Positions 1 to 8,600 of a stretch of 64,000 nt of DNA are shown here, piece by piece. How positions within the stretch are numbered: position 1 is the first letter of the stretch; every line of letters begins with the position of its first letter. Location: contig NZ_WIOK01000018.1 of NCBI RefSeq assembly GCF_009467825.1, positions 59,481-123,480 on the forward strand, in the 5' to 3' direction. The stretch comes from Cyclobacterium xiamenense (GTDB lineage Bacteria > Bacteroidota > Bacteroidia > Cytophagales > Cyclobacteriaceae). Under the pieces are notes generated by a model. The model saw nothing but the letters and a program-made list of their open reading frames with translations, was not told where the DNA came from and did no database searches. The position numbers were made by a program, and so were the translations under genes.

Positions 1-15
1 GGAAAGTGGAACCCG

Positions 16-417
16 CTATTGTTCCAGGATTCGGGATTTAAGCGCTTTGACCTTTTCCAGGGTAAGTGGTTTGACGATGTATTCGGCTACCAGCGGGTAG
101 CTGTTGGCACGGTCGATTTCATCCTGATTGATGGAGGAGGAAACCATAAAGATCTTTACGGGGTGTTTTAAATCGGTCTTGGAAACCTGATCGAGGAATT
201 CCCAGCCATTCATAATGGGCATGTTGATATCCAGGAGAATGATATCCGGAAGTGGCGCTCCTTCCTGAATTCGCTTATTTAGGTCTTTAAAGGCATCCTC
301 CCCATTTAGGAAATAAGATACCTCCTCCGAGAATGCGGTGAATTCCAGTATTTTTTTGGTGCCGAAGTTATACAGGGGATCATCATCCACAATGTAGGTA
401 AATCCGATTTTTTCCAT
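16..417 (-). CDS. Single-domain response regulator (CheY-like receiver)
   Basis: This is a stand-alone receiver domain of 133 residues that accepts phosphate from a histidine kinase and has no output domain, so it probably signals by protein contact. The acidic pocket is at D11-D13, the phospho-accepting aspartate is D63 in LLDINMP, the switch serine lies in MVSSS near residue 94, and the conserved lysine is K116 in YIVKPL. It resembles the receiver at 60343-60717 (same MNGW-[ED]-FL segment and SSSI loop), so the two are paralogues. No kinase gene adjoins it here, although a large hybrid kinase lies 5 kb away. The gene ends 15 bases from the window edge, and its downstream neighbour is unseen. 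Confidence 0.9.
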   Translation of the reverse strand: MEKIGFTYIVDDDPLYNFGTKKILEFTAFSEEVSYFLNGEDAFKDLNKRIQEGAPLPDIILLDINMPIMNGWEFLDQVSKTDLKHPVKIFMVSSSINQDEIDRANSYPLVAEYIVKPLTLEKVKALKSRILEQ

Positions 418-729
418 AAAAATTGCTATTGGGGATTGCTGTTTTCATTTCTCTGCAGCCAGGCTGAATCGTTCAGGTACGGTTAAAAGTACGTGATTTT
501 TATCATTTTTTTGTTGGCTATTTGATAAAATTTTTGATTGAGGGGATAAATGGGTAAATCCTTTTTTTGTCCGGTTGAATAACCGGGAGCAATAGTACCG
601 GGGCAACGCCGGGGTAGCGCCTGCGGATTTTCCAAATAAAACTCGGCTATTTCACGTAAGTTTGACTTATTTTCCTTTATTTTACCACGCTATTCATTCG
701 ATGATACACCCCTTAAAACCCCAAACGAA
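418..729. other. Intergenic region between divergent genes
   Basis: These 312 bases hold no convincing gene. They contain a perfect 6-bp hairpin (CCGGTT at 571-576 and AACCGG at 581-586, loop GAAT), which is preceded rather than followed by a T-run and so is not a normal plus-strand terminator. A TAAGTTTG box near the right end suits the plus-strand gene at 730. Confidence 0.5.
657..664 (+). promoter_or_regulatory. Bacteroidota -7 box TAAGTTTG
   Basis: It matches TAnnTTTG exactly and lies 65 bases before the ATG at 730. No TTTG/TTG is present at the -33 distance, so this is a partial promoter match. Confidence 0.35.
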
Positions 730-1152
730 ATGAAAGGATTGCTTTCCTGCCTGATAGTACTTGCGGTAGCCTTTGGCTGCCAGTCCAATGAGACATCCAC
801 CCAAAACGAAGAAACCCCCGTCAACATGGAAGAAACAGCTGCGCAAAAGCCCCTGCTTCGGCACGTGGTATTATTGTCTTTTAAAGAAGAATCCAGCCCG
901 GAAGCTATCAAAGAAGTAGAAGATGCCTTCATTGCCCTTCAGGATAAAATACCGCAAATCAGGGATTTTGAATGGGGAGTCAATAATAGTCCAGAAGGCC
1001 TCAACAAAGGACTGACACATTGCTTTTTTGTTACCTTTGAAAGCGAAGAAGACCGGGAGATTTACCTTCCCCATCCAGACCATCAAGCGTTCGTGGAGGT
1101 ATTGAGCCCCCATATGAAGGACGTCACGGTGGTAGATTATTGGGTAAAATAG
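730..1152 (+). CDS. Dabb (stress-responsive alpha/beta barrel) lipoprotein
   Basis: The 140-residue protein starts with a lipoprotein signal (hydrophobic stretch 3-16, then AFGC with the lipid-bearing cysteine at 17), a low-complexity linker rich in Glu and Thr, and a C-terminal Dabb domain from about residue 40. The domain is recognised by LRHVVLLSFKE at its start, a central acidic helix (EAIKEVEDAF), and the closing HPDHQAFVEVL...DVTVVDYWVK. Dabb domains form small ferredoxin-like dimers, and the family function in secreted Bacteroidota lipoproteins is unknown. It stands alone between divergent and convergent neighbours. Confidence 0.85.
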   Translation: MKGLLSCLIVLAVAFGCQSNETSTQNEETPVNMEETAAQKPLLRHVVLLSFKEESSPEAIKEVEDAFIALQDKIPQIRDFEWGVNNSPEGLNKGLTHCFFVTFESEEDREIYLPHPDHQAFVEVLSPHMKDVTVVDYWVK

Positions 1153-1171
1153 TCCTTTTGCTTCGCCGAGT

Positions 1172-2902
1172 CTAGAAAAGATAGGCCAATTTTAGCCGGG
1201 AATGAAAATTTGTTTTTTTGTACCCGGTACGCCCCAGGCTGTTGGATTGTTTAACAGCGTAATTGTAATTGTGGGAGCGTATTAGGCGCGCGTTGGCAGC
1301 TACCAGCACTCGATCGTACTGCTGTTCCCAATGTGCACCCAGGCTGAGGTCTACCCAGCGTAGTACCTCTACCCCGTTCGCATAGTTATAATTGAAGAAA
1401 TTGGCATCTCGCGTAAGCCGCTCCAGTGAGAGTCCGTACTGGTTTAGTCCTCGGACCTTGCTGAGCGTGATCCGGGCACTGTTACCGCTGTGGCCAAGAC
1501 CGGATCCAAGTACTTGTCCGCGCTGGGTGAGTCCATGTACTACCTGAAAGTTCTCGTATAATCCCAGTCCTCCATGGTTGAGGTTGAGGTTGCCTCCTTC
1601 GTACTTTACCAGGTTGTTGACGCTATTTTCCGTTTGGGTCATTTCCAATTGGATATAGATTTGATCGCCTTTGGTCAGTGGAACCAATTTGCTAAACCCA
1701 AGGGTGTATCCACGGGAGTGTTCGGGATTTAATAGCAGCTCCCGCCAATTCAAGGCATGGTCTGTTCGTATGAATTCGCCGTATACTTCCATCCGGGCCG
1801 CTGGCACCACCCAGCGGGAAAAAATAGTGAAGTGTTGGTCGGTTTCTCGCGCCCGGGATGCATCCAGGCCCACCTGCTCTTTTTGCAAGCCTTCAAAAAT
1901 TGGAAACCAGGCTCGCCAGCCATCTTCTTCTAGCTTTCTGCGATACATCGTAAAGGTCCTGCCCAAGCCTAGCGACAAGCCTTTGATCCATACGGGCGAA
2001 TACGAAACGGAGACACCGGTTACGTACCGCCAGTCGTCCGGGTATTCCCGGTATCGGTCAAAACTGCCATCGCTGTAATAGGGTAGATTGGAATTTTCCA
2101 GTTTGCCAAGAAAATACTGTCCTTCAAAATGGCCGATACCGGTTTTGACCGGGTTACGGCTGTGTATGGTCCCGTGTAGAAAACCTTCTGCATTGTCGCT
2201 GATTAGCAATGCTTGTTGTTTTCCAGGACCCCACCAAAGGTTTTCTGTGGAGATGCCGGCAGCAAATGCCCCGAAATGTACTTTTACGTGCGAGTTTCCT
2301 GGAAGGATTCTTCGAATACGGTCTGATCCCGGTCGTACGGGTATGTCTAGTCTGCCGATAAAGTTGGCAATGCGCTTAAAATACAATTCGGGAAGTTCCG
2401 GGTTGTACTCCTCAAAAGGCAGATTTTGTGCGGTATGTATCTGGGGGTAAAGCTGGAGATGGACGGGGCCAATACGGGTATGGATACCGAATTCCACCAG
2501 GTGTTGGAATCCCCGGGCCGGTAGCAACGGACCATCCCCCCAGCCGTAGGGATGGGAAGCATTGTAATTTTGGCTAAGCTGAAGTGGTACCAGGCGGACC
2601 TGTACCTTTTTACCTTCAGCACCTAGTGGTTTTCCAAAGGGAAGAAATGCTAGGCTATCCGAAGGGGAATATTCTCCGACAATGTCTGTAACGGTAAGGG
2701 GGAAATGCTGAAAGGAATAAGAAAGTGGAAACCTACCCATCAGTTGCTCCCGTCGGAGGTTATCCGTTAGCAGGGGGAAACTGACTGGGAGACTTTGAGC
2801 GAGGACAGAGGCAGAGAAAAGCAGGCAAAAAAAACCCATCAGACCAGCATAAACGCCGCCGGAGTAGGGGAAATTGGGTCGATTTGGTTCCTGCCCAATC
2901 AT
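1172..2902 (-). CDS. Capsule assembly Wzi-family outer membrane protein
   Basis: The predicted outer membrane beta-barrel has about 576 residues. The family is named after Wzi, which anchors capsular polysaccharide at the cell surface in enterobacteria; Bacteroidota members are widespread and their ligand is unknown. Support comes from the ENLWWGPGKQQALLISDN segment near residue 215, alternating aromatic/polar strands throughout, and a C-terminus ending in aromatic residues (LKLAYLF). The signal peptide sits at about residues 22-36 (MGFFCLLFSASVLAQS), so translation may begin at the internal ATG at 2839 rather than at 2902. The first start leaves 9 bases after the thiamine-binding gene and fits an operon. 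Confidence 0.8.
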   Translation of the reverse strand: MIGQEPNRPNFPYSGGVYAGLMGFFCLLFSASVLAQSLPVSFPLLTDNLRREQLMGRFPLSYSFQHFPLTVTDIVGEYSPSDSLAFLPFGKPLGAEGKKVQVRLVPLQLSQNYNASHPYGWGDGPLLPARGFQHLVEFGIHTRIGPVHLQLYPQIHTAQNLPFEEYNPELPELYFKRIANFIGRLDIPVRPGSDRIRRILPGNSHVKVHFGAFAAGISTENLWWGPGKQQALLISDNAEGFLHGTIHSRNPVKTGIGHFEGQYFLGKLENSNLPYYSDGSFDRYREYPDDWRYVTGVSVSYSPVWIKGLSLGLGRTFTMYRRKLEEDGWRAWFPIFEGLQKEQVGLDASRARETDQHFTIFSRWVVPAARMEVYGEFIRTDHALNWRELLLNPEHSRGYTLGFSKLVPLTKGDQIYIQLEMTQTENSVNNLVKYEGGNLNLNHGGLGLYENFQVVHGLTQRGQVLGSGLGHSGNSARITLSKVRGLNQYGLSLERLTRDANFFNYNYANGVEVLRWVDLSLGAHWEQQYDRVLVAANARLIRSHNYNYAVKQSNSLGRTGYKKTNFHSRLKLAYLF

Positions 2903-2911
2903 CTGTTGGGG

Positions 2912-3202
2912 CTACCGGTGAGGGTTGGTTTTATCTTCCATTCGGACATCCTGTCCCGGACGTATGTGCATGCGGTAATATACCAGCACTTCTTCTGCAC
3001 CGGCTTCGACCACCGCTTCCTGCGCTTTTTTTGCAATGGCTAGCAGGTGCTCTTCCGGCCCCTCCATGACGGTTTCAAAGGGATTCACTTCGTATTTTAC
3101 ACCCGAAGCAGCGATCACGGCGATGGCCCGATCCACCAGCTCGTAGCTGTCTATCTTCCTGCTTTTTGGGACTATTTGTATCCCCAGATTGATGGTTCCC
3201 AT
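2912..3202 (-). CDS. MTH1187-family thiamine-binding protein
   Basis: The 96-residue protein belongs to the MTH1187/YkoF-like family, small ferredoxin-like proteins that bind thiamine or hydroxymethylpyrimidine and are often found near thiamine transport genes. The visible family features are LGIQIVPKS at the start, the central VNPFETVMEGPEEHLLAIAKKAQEA stretch split by conserved Glu residues, and EEVLVYYRMHIRP near the end. No thiamine biosynthesis or transport gene adjoins it in this window. It lies 4 bases after pth and 9 before the Wzi-like gene on the same strand, so it is probably cotranscribed with both. Confidence 0.8.
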   Translation of the reverse strand: MGTINLGIQIVPKSRKIDSYELVDRAIAVIAASGVKYEVNPFETVMEGPEEHLLAIAKKAQEAVVEAGAEEVLVYYRMHIRPGQDVRMEDKTNPHR

Positions 3203-3206
3203 AGGA

Positions 3207-3767
3207 TTATCGGTTGAATTGATTCATGGTTTGCACCAGGCCAATGGTGCAAAACGACGTAATCATGTCGATCGCTTTGTCCATGGGACCAGGTAAGGCT
3301 TCTATTTCTTGTTGGGTCCACCTGCCGAGTACGTAATCGATTTGCCGGCCTTTGGGAAAATCATCCCCAATCCCGAAGCGCAAGCGGGCGTAATCTTGTC
3401 CTCCCGTTAGTTCTTCGATATTTTTCAGGCCGTTATGACCGGCTGCAGAGCCTTTCGCTTTCAGGCGCAATTTACCAAATGGAAGCGCAATATCATCGAC
3501 TACCACCAATACTTTTTCCTTAGGGATTTTGAAGGTTTTCATCCAGTAGTTGACCGCTTTCCCACTGAGGTTCATGTAGGTGGTTGGTTTGATCAGGTGG
3601 ATTTGCCTACCCTTGTAGGAATAATCCGCCCGAAAGGCGAGCCGGTCACTGCTCCAGCTGAGGCTTTTTTTGTCTGCCAGTCGATCCACGATCAAAAAGC
3701 CTACATTATGTCGGGTCAGCTCGTATTCGGGGCCAATATTGCCCAAGCCTACTATCAGGTATTTCAT
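3207..3767 (-). CDS. pth: Peptidyl-tRNA hydrolase
   Basis: This cytoplasmic enzyme releases tRNA from peptidyl-tRNA that drops off stalled ribosomes. The 186-residue protein carries the family signature: YLIVGLGN at 3-10, the catalytic histidine at residue 20 in TRHNVGF, YMNLSG, VVVDDIALPFG, and GSAAGHNGLKN. I place the start at the ATG at 3767. An upstream in-frame start at 3881 would add 38 residues that are not part of the family and would run towards the terminator of the previous gene. It follows rplY, a common pairing in bacteria, but a strong terminator separates the two here. Confidence 0.95.
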   Translation of the reverse strand: MKYLIVGLGNIGPEYELTRHNVGFLIVDRLADKKSLSWSSDRLAFRADYSYKGRQIHLIKPTTYMNLSGKAVNYWMKTFKIPKEKVLVVVDDIALPFGKLRLKAKGSAAGHNGLKNIEELTGGQDYARLRFGIGDDFPKGRQIDYVLGRWTQQEIEALPGPMDKAIDMITSFCTIGLVQTMNQFNR

Positions 3768-3954
3768 CGGTTTATAATTGGCTTTAATGCGGATATATGG
3801 AATCTCACATGCTTTAAAATTATCCCTCTGTGTGTCGCCTCCATCATGCCTGCCTGGTCCGGTAGGCAGGCTCGATTTCATCTGTCCCGTTGCTCGATTT
3901 TACGTTTAAGGAATCGCTTGCATAGCGCCGGTTGGATTCCTACTGGAATTGAAA

Positions 3955-3994
3955 GAAAAAAATCCTGTTCCGTAGGCAAACAGAACAGGATTTT
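3955..3994 (-). terminator. Intrinsic terminator of the prs-rplY unit
   Basis: A perfect 10-bp stem (AATCCTGTTC at 3961-3970 and GAACAGGATT at 3983-3992) with a 12-base loop is followed on the minus strand by a T-tract. It lies 28 bases beyond the rplY stop codon. Confidence 0.85.
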
Positions 3995-4019
3995 ATCCAA
4001 CACGAGTTTCAAAAAAAGC

Positions 4020-4607
4020 TTAGGCTTCTTCCTCTTCTCCTGCCTTTTTACCTCTCAACGCTCGTGGGATTCCTACCGTAGCGATGGTGACGTTTTCACT
4101 GTTCAATAGCTCAAATTTGGATACACTCAGATCCCCTACTTTCACTGATTTACCCAGTTCCAATGTGGAGATGTCTACGGGGATCTCATCCGGAAGGTCC
4201 TTTGCAAATCCTTTCACCAGCAGCGTTCTCGATTTGATTTCCAGCTTACCACCTTTGATTATACCCGGTGAGGTACCGAAAGGTTTGATGGGGATTTCCA
4301 TTTTGATGGCCTTATCATCGCTGAATGCCAAAAAGTCGGCGTGAAGCAGTACCTCACTTACCGGGTGAAATTGGGCCTCCCGTAAGATCGCTTTGATTTT
4401 GGTGCCTTCGATGTTTAAATCCACCATGTGCACTTCCGGTGTGTAAATCAGGTCCCTAAATAGGATCGCCGGGGCATGGAAGTGAATTTGCTCTTTGATC
4501 CCTGGACCGTATACGACGCAAGGGACGTTTCCTTCCTCGCGAAGGACGTCAAGGGATTTTTTGTCGAGATTTGCTCTTTTAAACCCTATAATCTCAATTG
4601 ATTTCAT
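4020..4607 (-). CDS. rplY: 50S ribosomal protein L25 (Ctc form)
   Basis: The 195-residue protein binds 5S rRNA in the large ribosomal subunit. Length and layout show the long general-stress (Ctc/TL5) form: an N-terminal L25 barrel (IIGFKRANLDKKSLDVLREE... through about residue 95) and a C-terminal TL5 domain with IPIKPFGTSPGIIKGGKLE and LEIKSRTLLVKG. The tail is acidic (GEEEEA). It lies 26 bases downstream of prs on the same strand, and the prs-ctc pair is conserved in many bacteria. A strong terminator follows. Confidence 0.95.
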   Translation of the reverse strand: MKSIEIIGFKRANLDKKSLDVLREEGNVPCVVYGPGIKEQIHFHAPAILFRDLIYTPEVHMVDLNIEGTKIKAILREAQFHPVSEVLLHADFLAFSDDKAIKMEIPIKPFGTSPGIIKGGKLEIKSRTLLVKGFAKDLPDEIPVDISTLELGKSVKVGDLSVSKFELLNSENVTIATVGIPRALRGKKAGEEEEA

Positions 4608-4633
4608 ACATATAGTTTGTTAAATGAAAATTC

Positions 4634-5560
4634 TTATACGAACAGCGAACTGATAGAGGTGTTTCCCGTCACCGCATGGATGGCCTTGGCAAATAGATCC
4701 GCCACCGTCAACACTTTGATTTTAGACGACTCCTGTTTGATGGGAATGGTGTCGGTGATGACCAACTCGGAAAGCATGGAATTCTCGATATTTTCGTAGG
4801 CTTTACCCGAAAGTACCCCGTGAGTGGCGATGGCTCTCACCGATTTTGCTCCTTTATCTAAAATGATATTTGCTGCTTTGCACAAGGTGCCGGCGGTATC
4901 CACCAGGTCGTCTACCAAAACCACGTCTTTACTTTCCACATCCCCAATCAATTGCATGGAAGCCACCTCGTTGGCCCGTTTTCTGTGCTTATCACAGACC
5001 ACCATGTCCACTTCAAAATGCTTGGCATAGGCCCTGGTTCTACCCACTCCTCCCACATCCGGAGAAGCGAAGATCAGGTTGCCCAAATCCAGGCTTTTCA
5101 AATAGGGCACAAAGATAGCTGAACCATTCAAATGATCCAAAGGAATGTCAAAAAATCCTTGAATCTGGCCGGCATGCAAGTCACAAGTCATGATTCGATC
5201 CGCGCCAGCCGAGGTAAGCATGTTGGCAATCAACTTGGCGGCGATACTGACTCGTGGACGGTCTTTTCTGTCCTGCCTGGCATAGCCAAAGTAGGGGATT
5301 ACCGCACATACCTTGTAGGCGCTGGCACGCTTGGCAGCATCTATCATCAGGCAGAGCTCCAGTAAATTGTCCGCAGAGGGGTTGGTGGATTGAATGAGAA
5401 ACACGTTGCAGCCCCGGATTGATTCGTTGTAACTGGGGGACATTTCCCCGTCGCTGAACTTTGCAAGTGTGAGGTTTCCGAGGGCCTGGCCGTAGGATTT
5501 TGCAATACTTTCGGCCAATTGGGGAGTATTTGAACCTGAGAAAATTTTGGTCTCGGGCAT
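4634..5560 (-). CDS. prs: Ribose-phosphate pyrophosphokinase
   Basis: The enzyme makes 5-phosphoribosyl 1-pyrophosphate from ribose 5-phosphate and ATP for nucleotide, histidine, tryptophan and NAD synthesis. The 308-residue protein has the family marks: KIFSGSNTPQLAESIAKSYG at the start, the flexible loop RQDRKDRPRVSIAAKL, CDLHAGQIQGFFDIPLDHL, and the PRPP-binding loop VVLVDDLVDTAGT. The start at 5560 (MPETK) matches the usual N-terminus. An in-frame ATG at 5593 would add 11 residues and overlap the promoter box. It is first in a unit with rplY. Confidence 0.95.
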   Translation of the reverse strand: MPETKIFSGSNTPQLAESIAKSYGQALGNLTLAKFSDGEMSPSYNESIRGCNVFLIQSTNPSADNLLELCLMIDAAKRASAYKVCAVIPYFGYARQDRKDRPRVSIAAKLIANMLTSAGADRIMTCDLHAGQIQGFFDIPLDHLNGSAIFVPYLKSLDLGNLIFASPDVGGVGRTRAYAKHFEVDMVVCDKHRKRANEVASMQLIGDVESKDVVLVDDLVDTAGTLCKAANIILDKGAKSVRAIATHGVLSGKAYENIENSMLSELVITDTIPIKQESSKIKVLTVADLFAKAIHAVTGNTSISSLFV

Positions 5561-5601
5561 GGTTGGATGTTTGTTTAGGTGGAATGAATTCAAAGGAAAA
5601 A

Positions 5602-5609
5602 CAAAGGTA
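5602..5609 (-). promoter_or_regulatory. Bacteroidota -7 box for prs (TACCTTTG)
   Basis: Read on the minus strand this matches TAnnTTTG exactly and would give a leader of roughly 35 bases before the ATG at 5560. The -33 element is not evident. Confidence 0.4.
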
Positions 5610-5691
5610 ATAAAATTTACCGGTTCTGTTTTTTCTTAAAAAATCCTACGGAAGGTAATTTTATTTCATTCCTGTGGGCGGCTGCTCAACG

Positions 5692-8600
5692 CTAGAGTTT
5701 AAACTGTTCGAAGTTTTTCAGAAGGTAATCCAATTCGTCTAAAATCTTATCCCCGACGGCGAAAAGCAAGCCATTTTCGGTGGTTTCTGCGTTGCGCTCC
5801 AGCTGATCCGTGAGCGGTAGCAAGACAAAAAATCCGGCTGTAGCTGCTGAGCCTTTGAGCTTGTGCCCCATCTCCAATAGCACTGCTTTGTCCTGGTTTT
5901 TCAATGCAGCCTGTAGCCGGGTATGGCTTTCCTCGAGGGTAGTCTTTGCTATCTTTAGTAGTTCTCTTCCCAGGGATTTATCCCCATCAAACAGGCTCAA
6001 TAAGTGGGTTCTATCGAAATGCTGTTTTTTGAATCCGGAATTTTCCAGCGGATCGCTGGCTGTGCGGTTCTCTTGTTGTGCGGGCATAAGCCATTTGATG
6101 ATCATTTGGGTAAGGCTCTCCTGCACCAGAGGCTTGCTCATGTAATCGTTCATGCCAGATTCCAAACACCGCTCCCGTTCCCCCTTCACCGTTCCAGCAG
6201 TTAGCGCGATAATGGGCAGGTCTTTGCCATTTTCTATCGATCGGATGGCTTTGGAAGTTTCGTACCCATTCATGATGGGCATTTGAATGTCCATCAAGAT
6301 CAGGTCTGGCTTGTGCCGAAGCACGTATTCGTAAGCTTTTAATCCATTGTCTGCTTCGACTAATTGGATAGTAGGACTAATTTTGGATAGGATGATCTTT
6401 GATAATTTCATATTGATCGGGTTGTCTTCTGCGATCAATACGGTGTACGTACTACTTGCCAGGATATTCTTTTCCTCGGATATCGAGGGTTGGCTATCTT
6501 CTGGTGCGACTTCGTCGGGATGGGCGATTTTTTGGATGACCTGCGCCAGTTGATGGACTTTGATGGGTTTCAAAATCCGATGGTTAATCCGGAGATCCCT
6601 CATTCGGGTTCTATCCAATGCATCGTCGTTGGAACTGCTCAATAGGACCACCGGAACCTGCGACAGGGCCGGATCGCTCAATTTTCGTATTTTTTGAGTC
6701 GTTTCCATGCCGTCCAAAAAGGGCATGCGGAGATCCATAAATACCAAATCGATCTGTCCGTTTTCTTCCATTAGCTGCAGCGCCTCCATTCCGTTAGAAG
6801 CTTGAAGGCAGGCAATTTTCTTGGCGATCAGGATTTCCTGCACCAGGTTGCGGTTCGTTTCGTTGTCGTCTACTACCAGTACGCGGCGAATACCGTGATT
6901 TTCCGGCCACCCGTCTTCTGCACCCTGCTCGGCCATTAGCTGTATATCGAAATAAAAAGTGCTGCCCTTTCCCGGTTCACTTTTCAGCTGCAAGCCACTG
7001 CCCATGAGTCCCAGTAGCTTGTTTGAAATGGCCAGCCCCAGACCGGTACCGCCAAACTTACGGGTAGTACTGGCGTCCTCCTGGGAAAAGGCGTCGAAAA
7101 TTTTCTGCTGCTTTTCCATAGGAATCCCGATACCGGTATCTTTTACCGAAAAACGGAACAATACCGGAACGCCTTCCTGCAGGCCTTCGTCACGTTTTTC
7201 TACCTTTAACTCCACTTCTCCTCGCTCGGTAAACTTGATCGCATTGGTCAATAGGTTGACCAGGATTTGGCGCAGGCGAACGTCGTCCGCGTAAATAAAC
7301 CGAGGTAGGTTAGGGGAGAGGTTCAGCAAAAGCTCCAAACCCTTGGAATGCGCCTGGTATTTGGTGATGTCAGCAACTTGGGTACCCAATTCAAAAATAT
7401 CGGACTTTTCGATGGAAAGATCCATCTTGTTGGCTTCGATTTTCGAAAAATCGAGAATATCATTAATCAAATCCAGCAGGGAGTGGGCAGATTGGTACAC
7501 GGTTTTCATGTACTGCAATTGGGTATCCGAGAGCGGCGTTTTCATCAGTAAATCGGAAAACCCAATAACCCCGTTCAGTGGTGTGCGGATCTCGTGGCTC
7601 ATGTTCGCCAAAAATTCCGATTTTGCCTGATTGGCATTTTCTGCGGCTTCCTTGGCTTCTTTTAGTTGGTTTTCGATTCGTTTACGCTCGCTGATGTCCT
7701 GATGGGTGCCGTACATGATTTCAGGCTTTCCAGATGCATCGCTGGAAAACACCTTGCCCCGGTCCTGGACCCACACATAGTGCCCTTCTTTGTGTTTCAG
7801 GCGGATTTCACAAGCATAAAAATCGGTTTTTCCCTCAAAATGTTTTTGCAGCAGGTGCTCGCGGTGCAGCAGGTCATCCGGGTGACAGAGGGAATTCCAC
7901 TTGCTGGCAGTAAATTCGGCCATGTCGGCCGCGCGATACCCTAGCATCTCGGCATACCGCTCGTTAATAAGGATTTTTTCGCGTTGGATTGCCCATTCCC
8001 AGGTACCTGCATTGGTTCCCCGGATGATGGCCTCCAGTCGATTACCTTTTTCCAAAAGGGCAAGTTCGGCTTTTTTTCGCTCGCTGATGTCATTGGTGAT
8101 GCCCACCATTCCAGTGATTTTTCCGGCAGCATCTCGCAGGGGAATTTTGGATATCAGGCAGTACCGCTTGCGTCCGCTTTGGTGCGTCTGTACCACCTCC
8201 TTGTTGAGGATAACTTCTCCGTTTAGGATGACGGATTGGTCCTCTTCTCGCGCTTCTTGCGCAGTCTTCGCATCAAAAAGGGTTTCGTCGGTTTTACCCA
8301 GCGCATCTTTCTCCTCGGTTATCCCCAGGTAGGTGAGCTCAGCGCGGTTGACCAGCGTTTTTTCAAAGCGATTGTTTTTGGCGTATACATTTATTGGTAT
8401 GTTGTCGATGATTGTTTTCAATAAGGCCCGTTCTTTGTTGATAGATGCCGCCGCGGTTTCCAGTTCCTCGTGGGACCTCAGCGACTCGGTCATATCCATC
8501 CCGTTTCCTAAAATATAAGAAGCGCCCAGCTGTGACTCAAAAAGCACGTTGTTAAAATGAAACGTGACGGTTTTCCCCGATCGCGAAACCAACCTACCGG

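Noticed and set aside
571..586. Hairpin CCGGTT/AACCGG as a terminator
   Set aside because: The T-run precedes the stem on the plus strand, and the minus strand has an A-run after it, so it fits neither direction.
3435..4109. Plus-strand frame crossing pth, the terminator and rplY
   Set aside because: It runs antisense through two conserved genes and a terminator hairpin, so it cannot be a gene.
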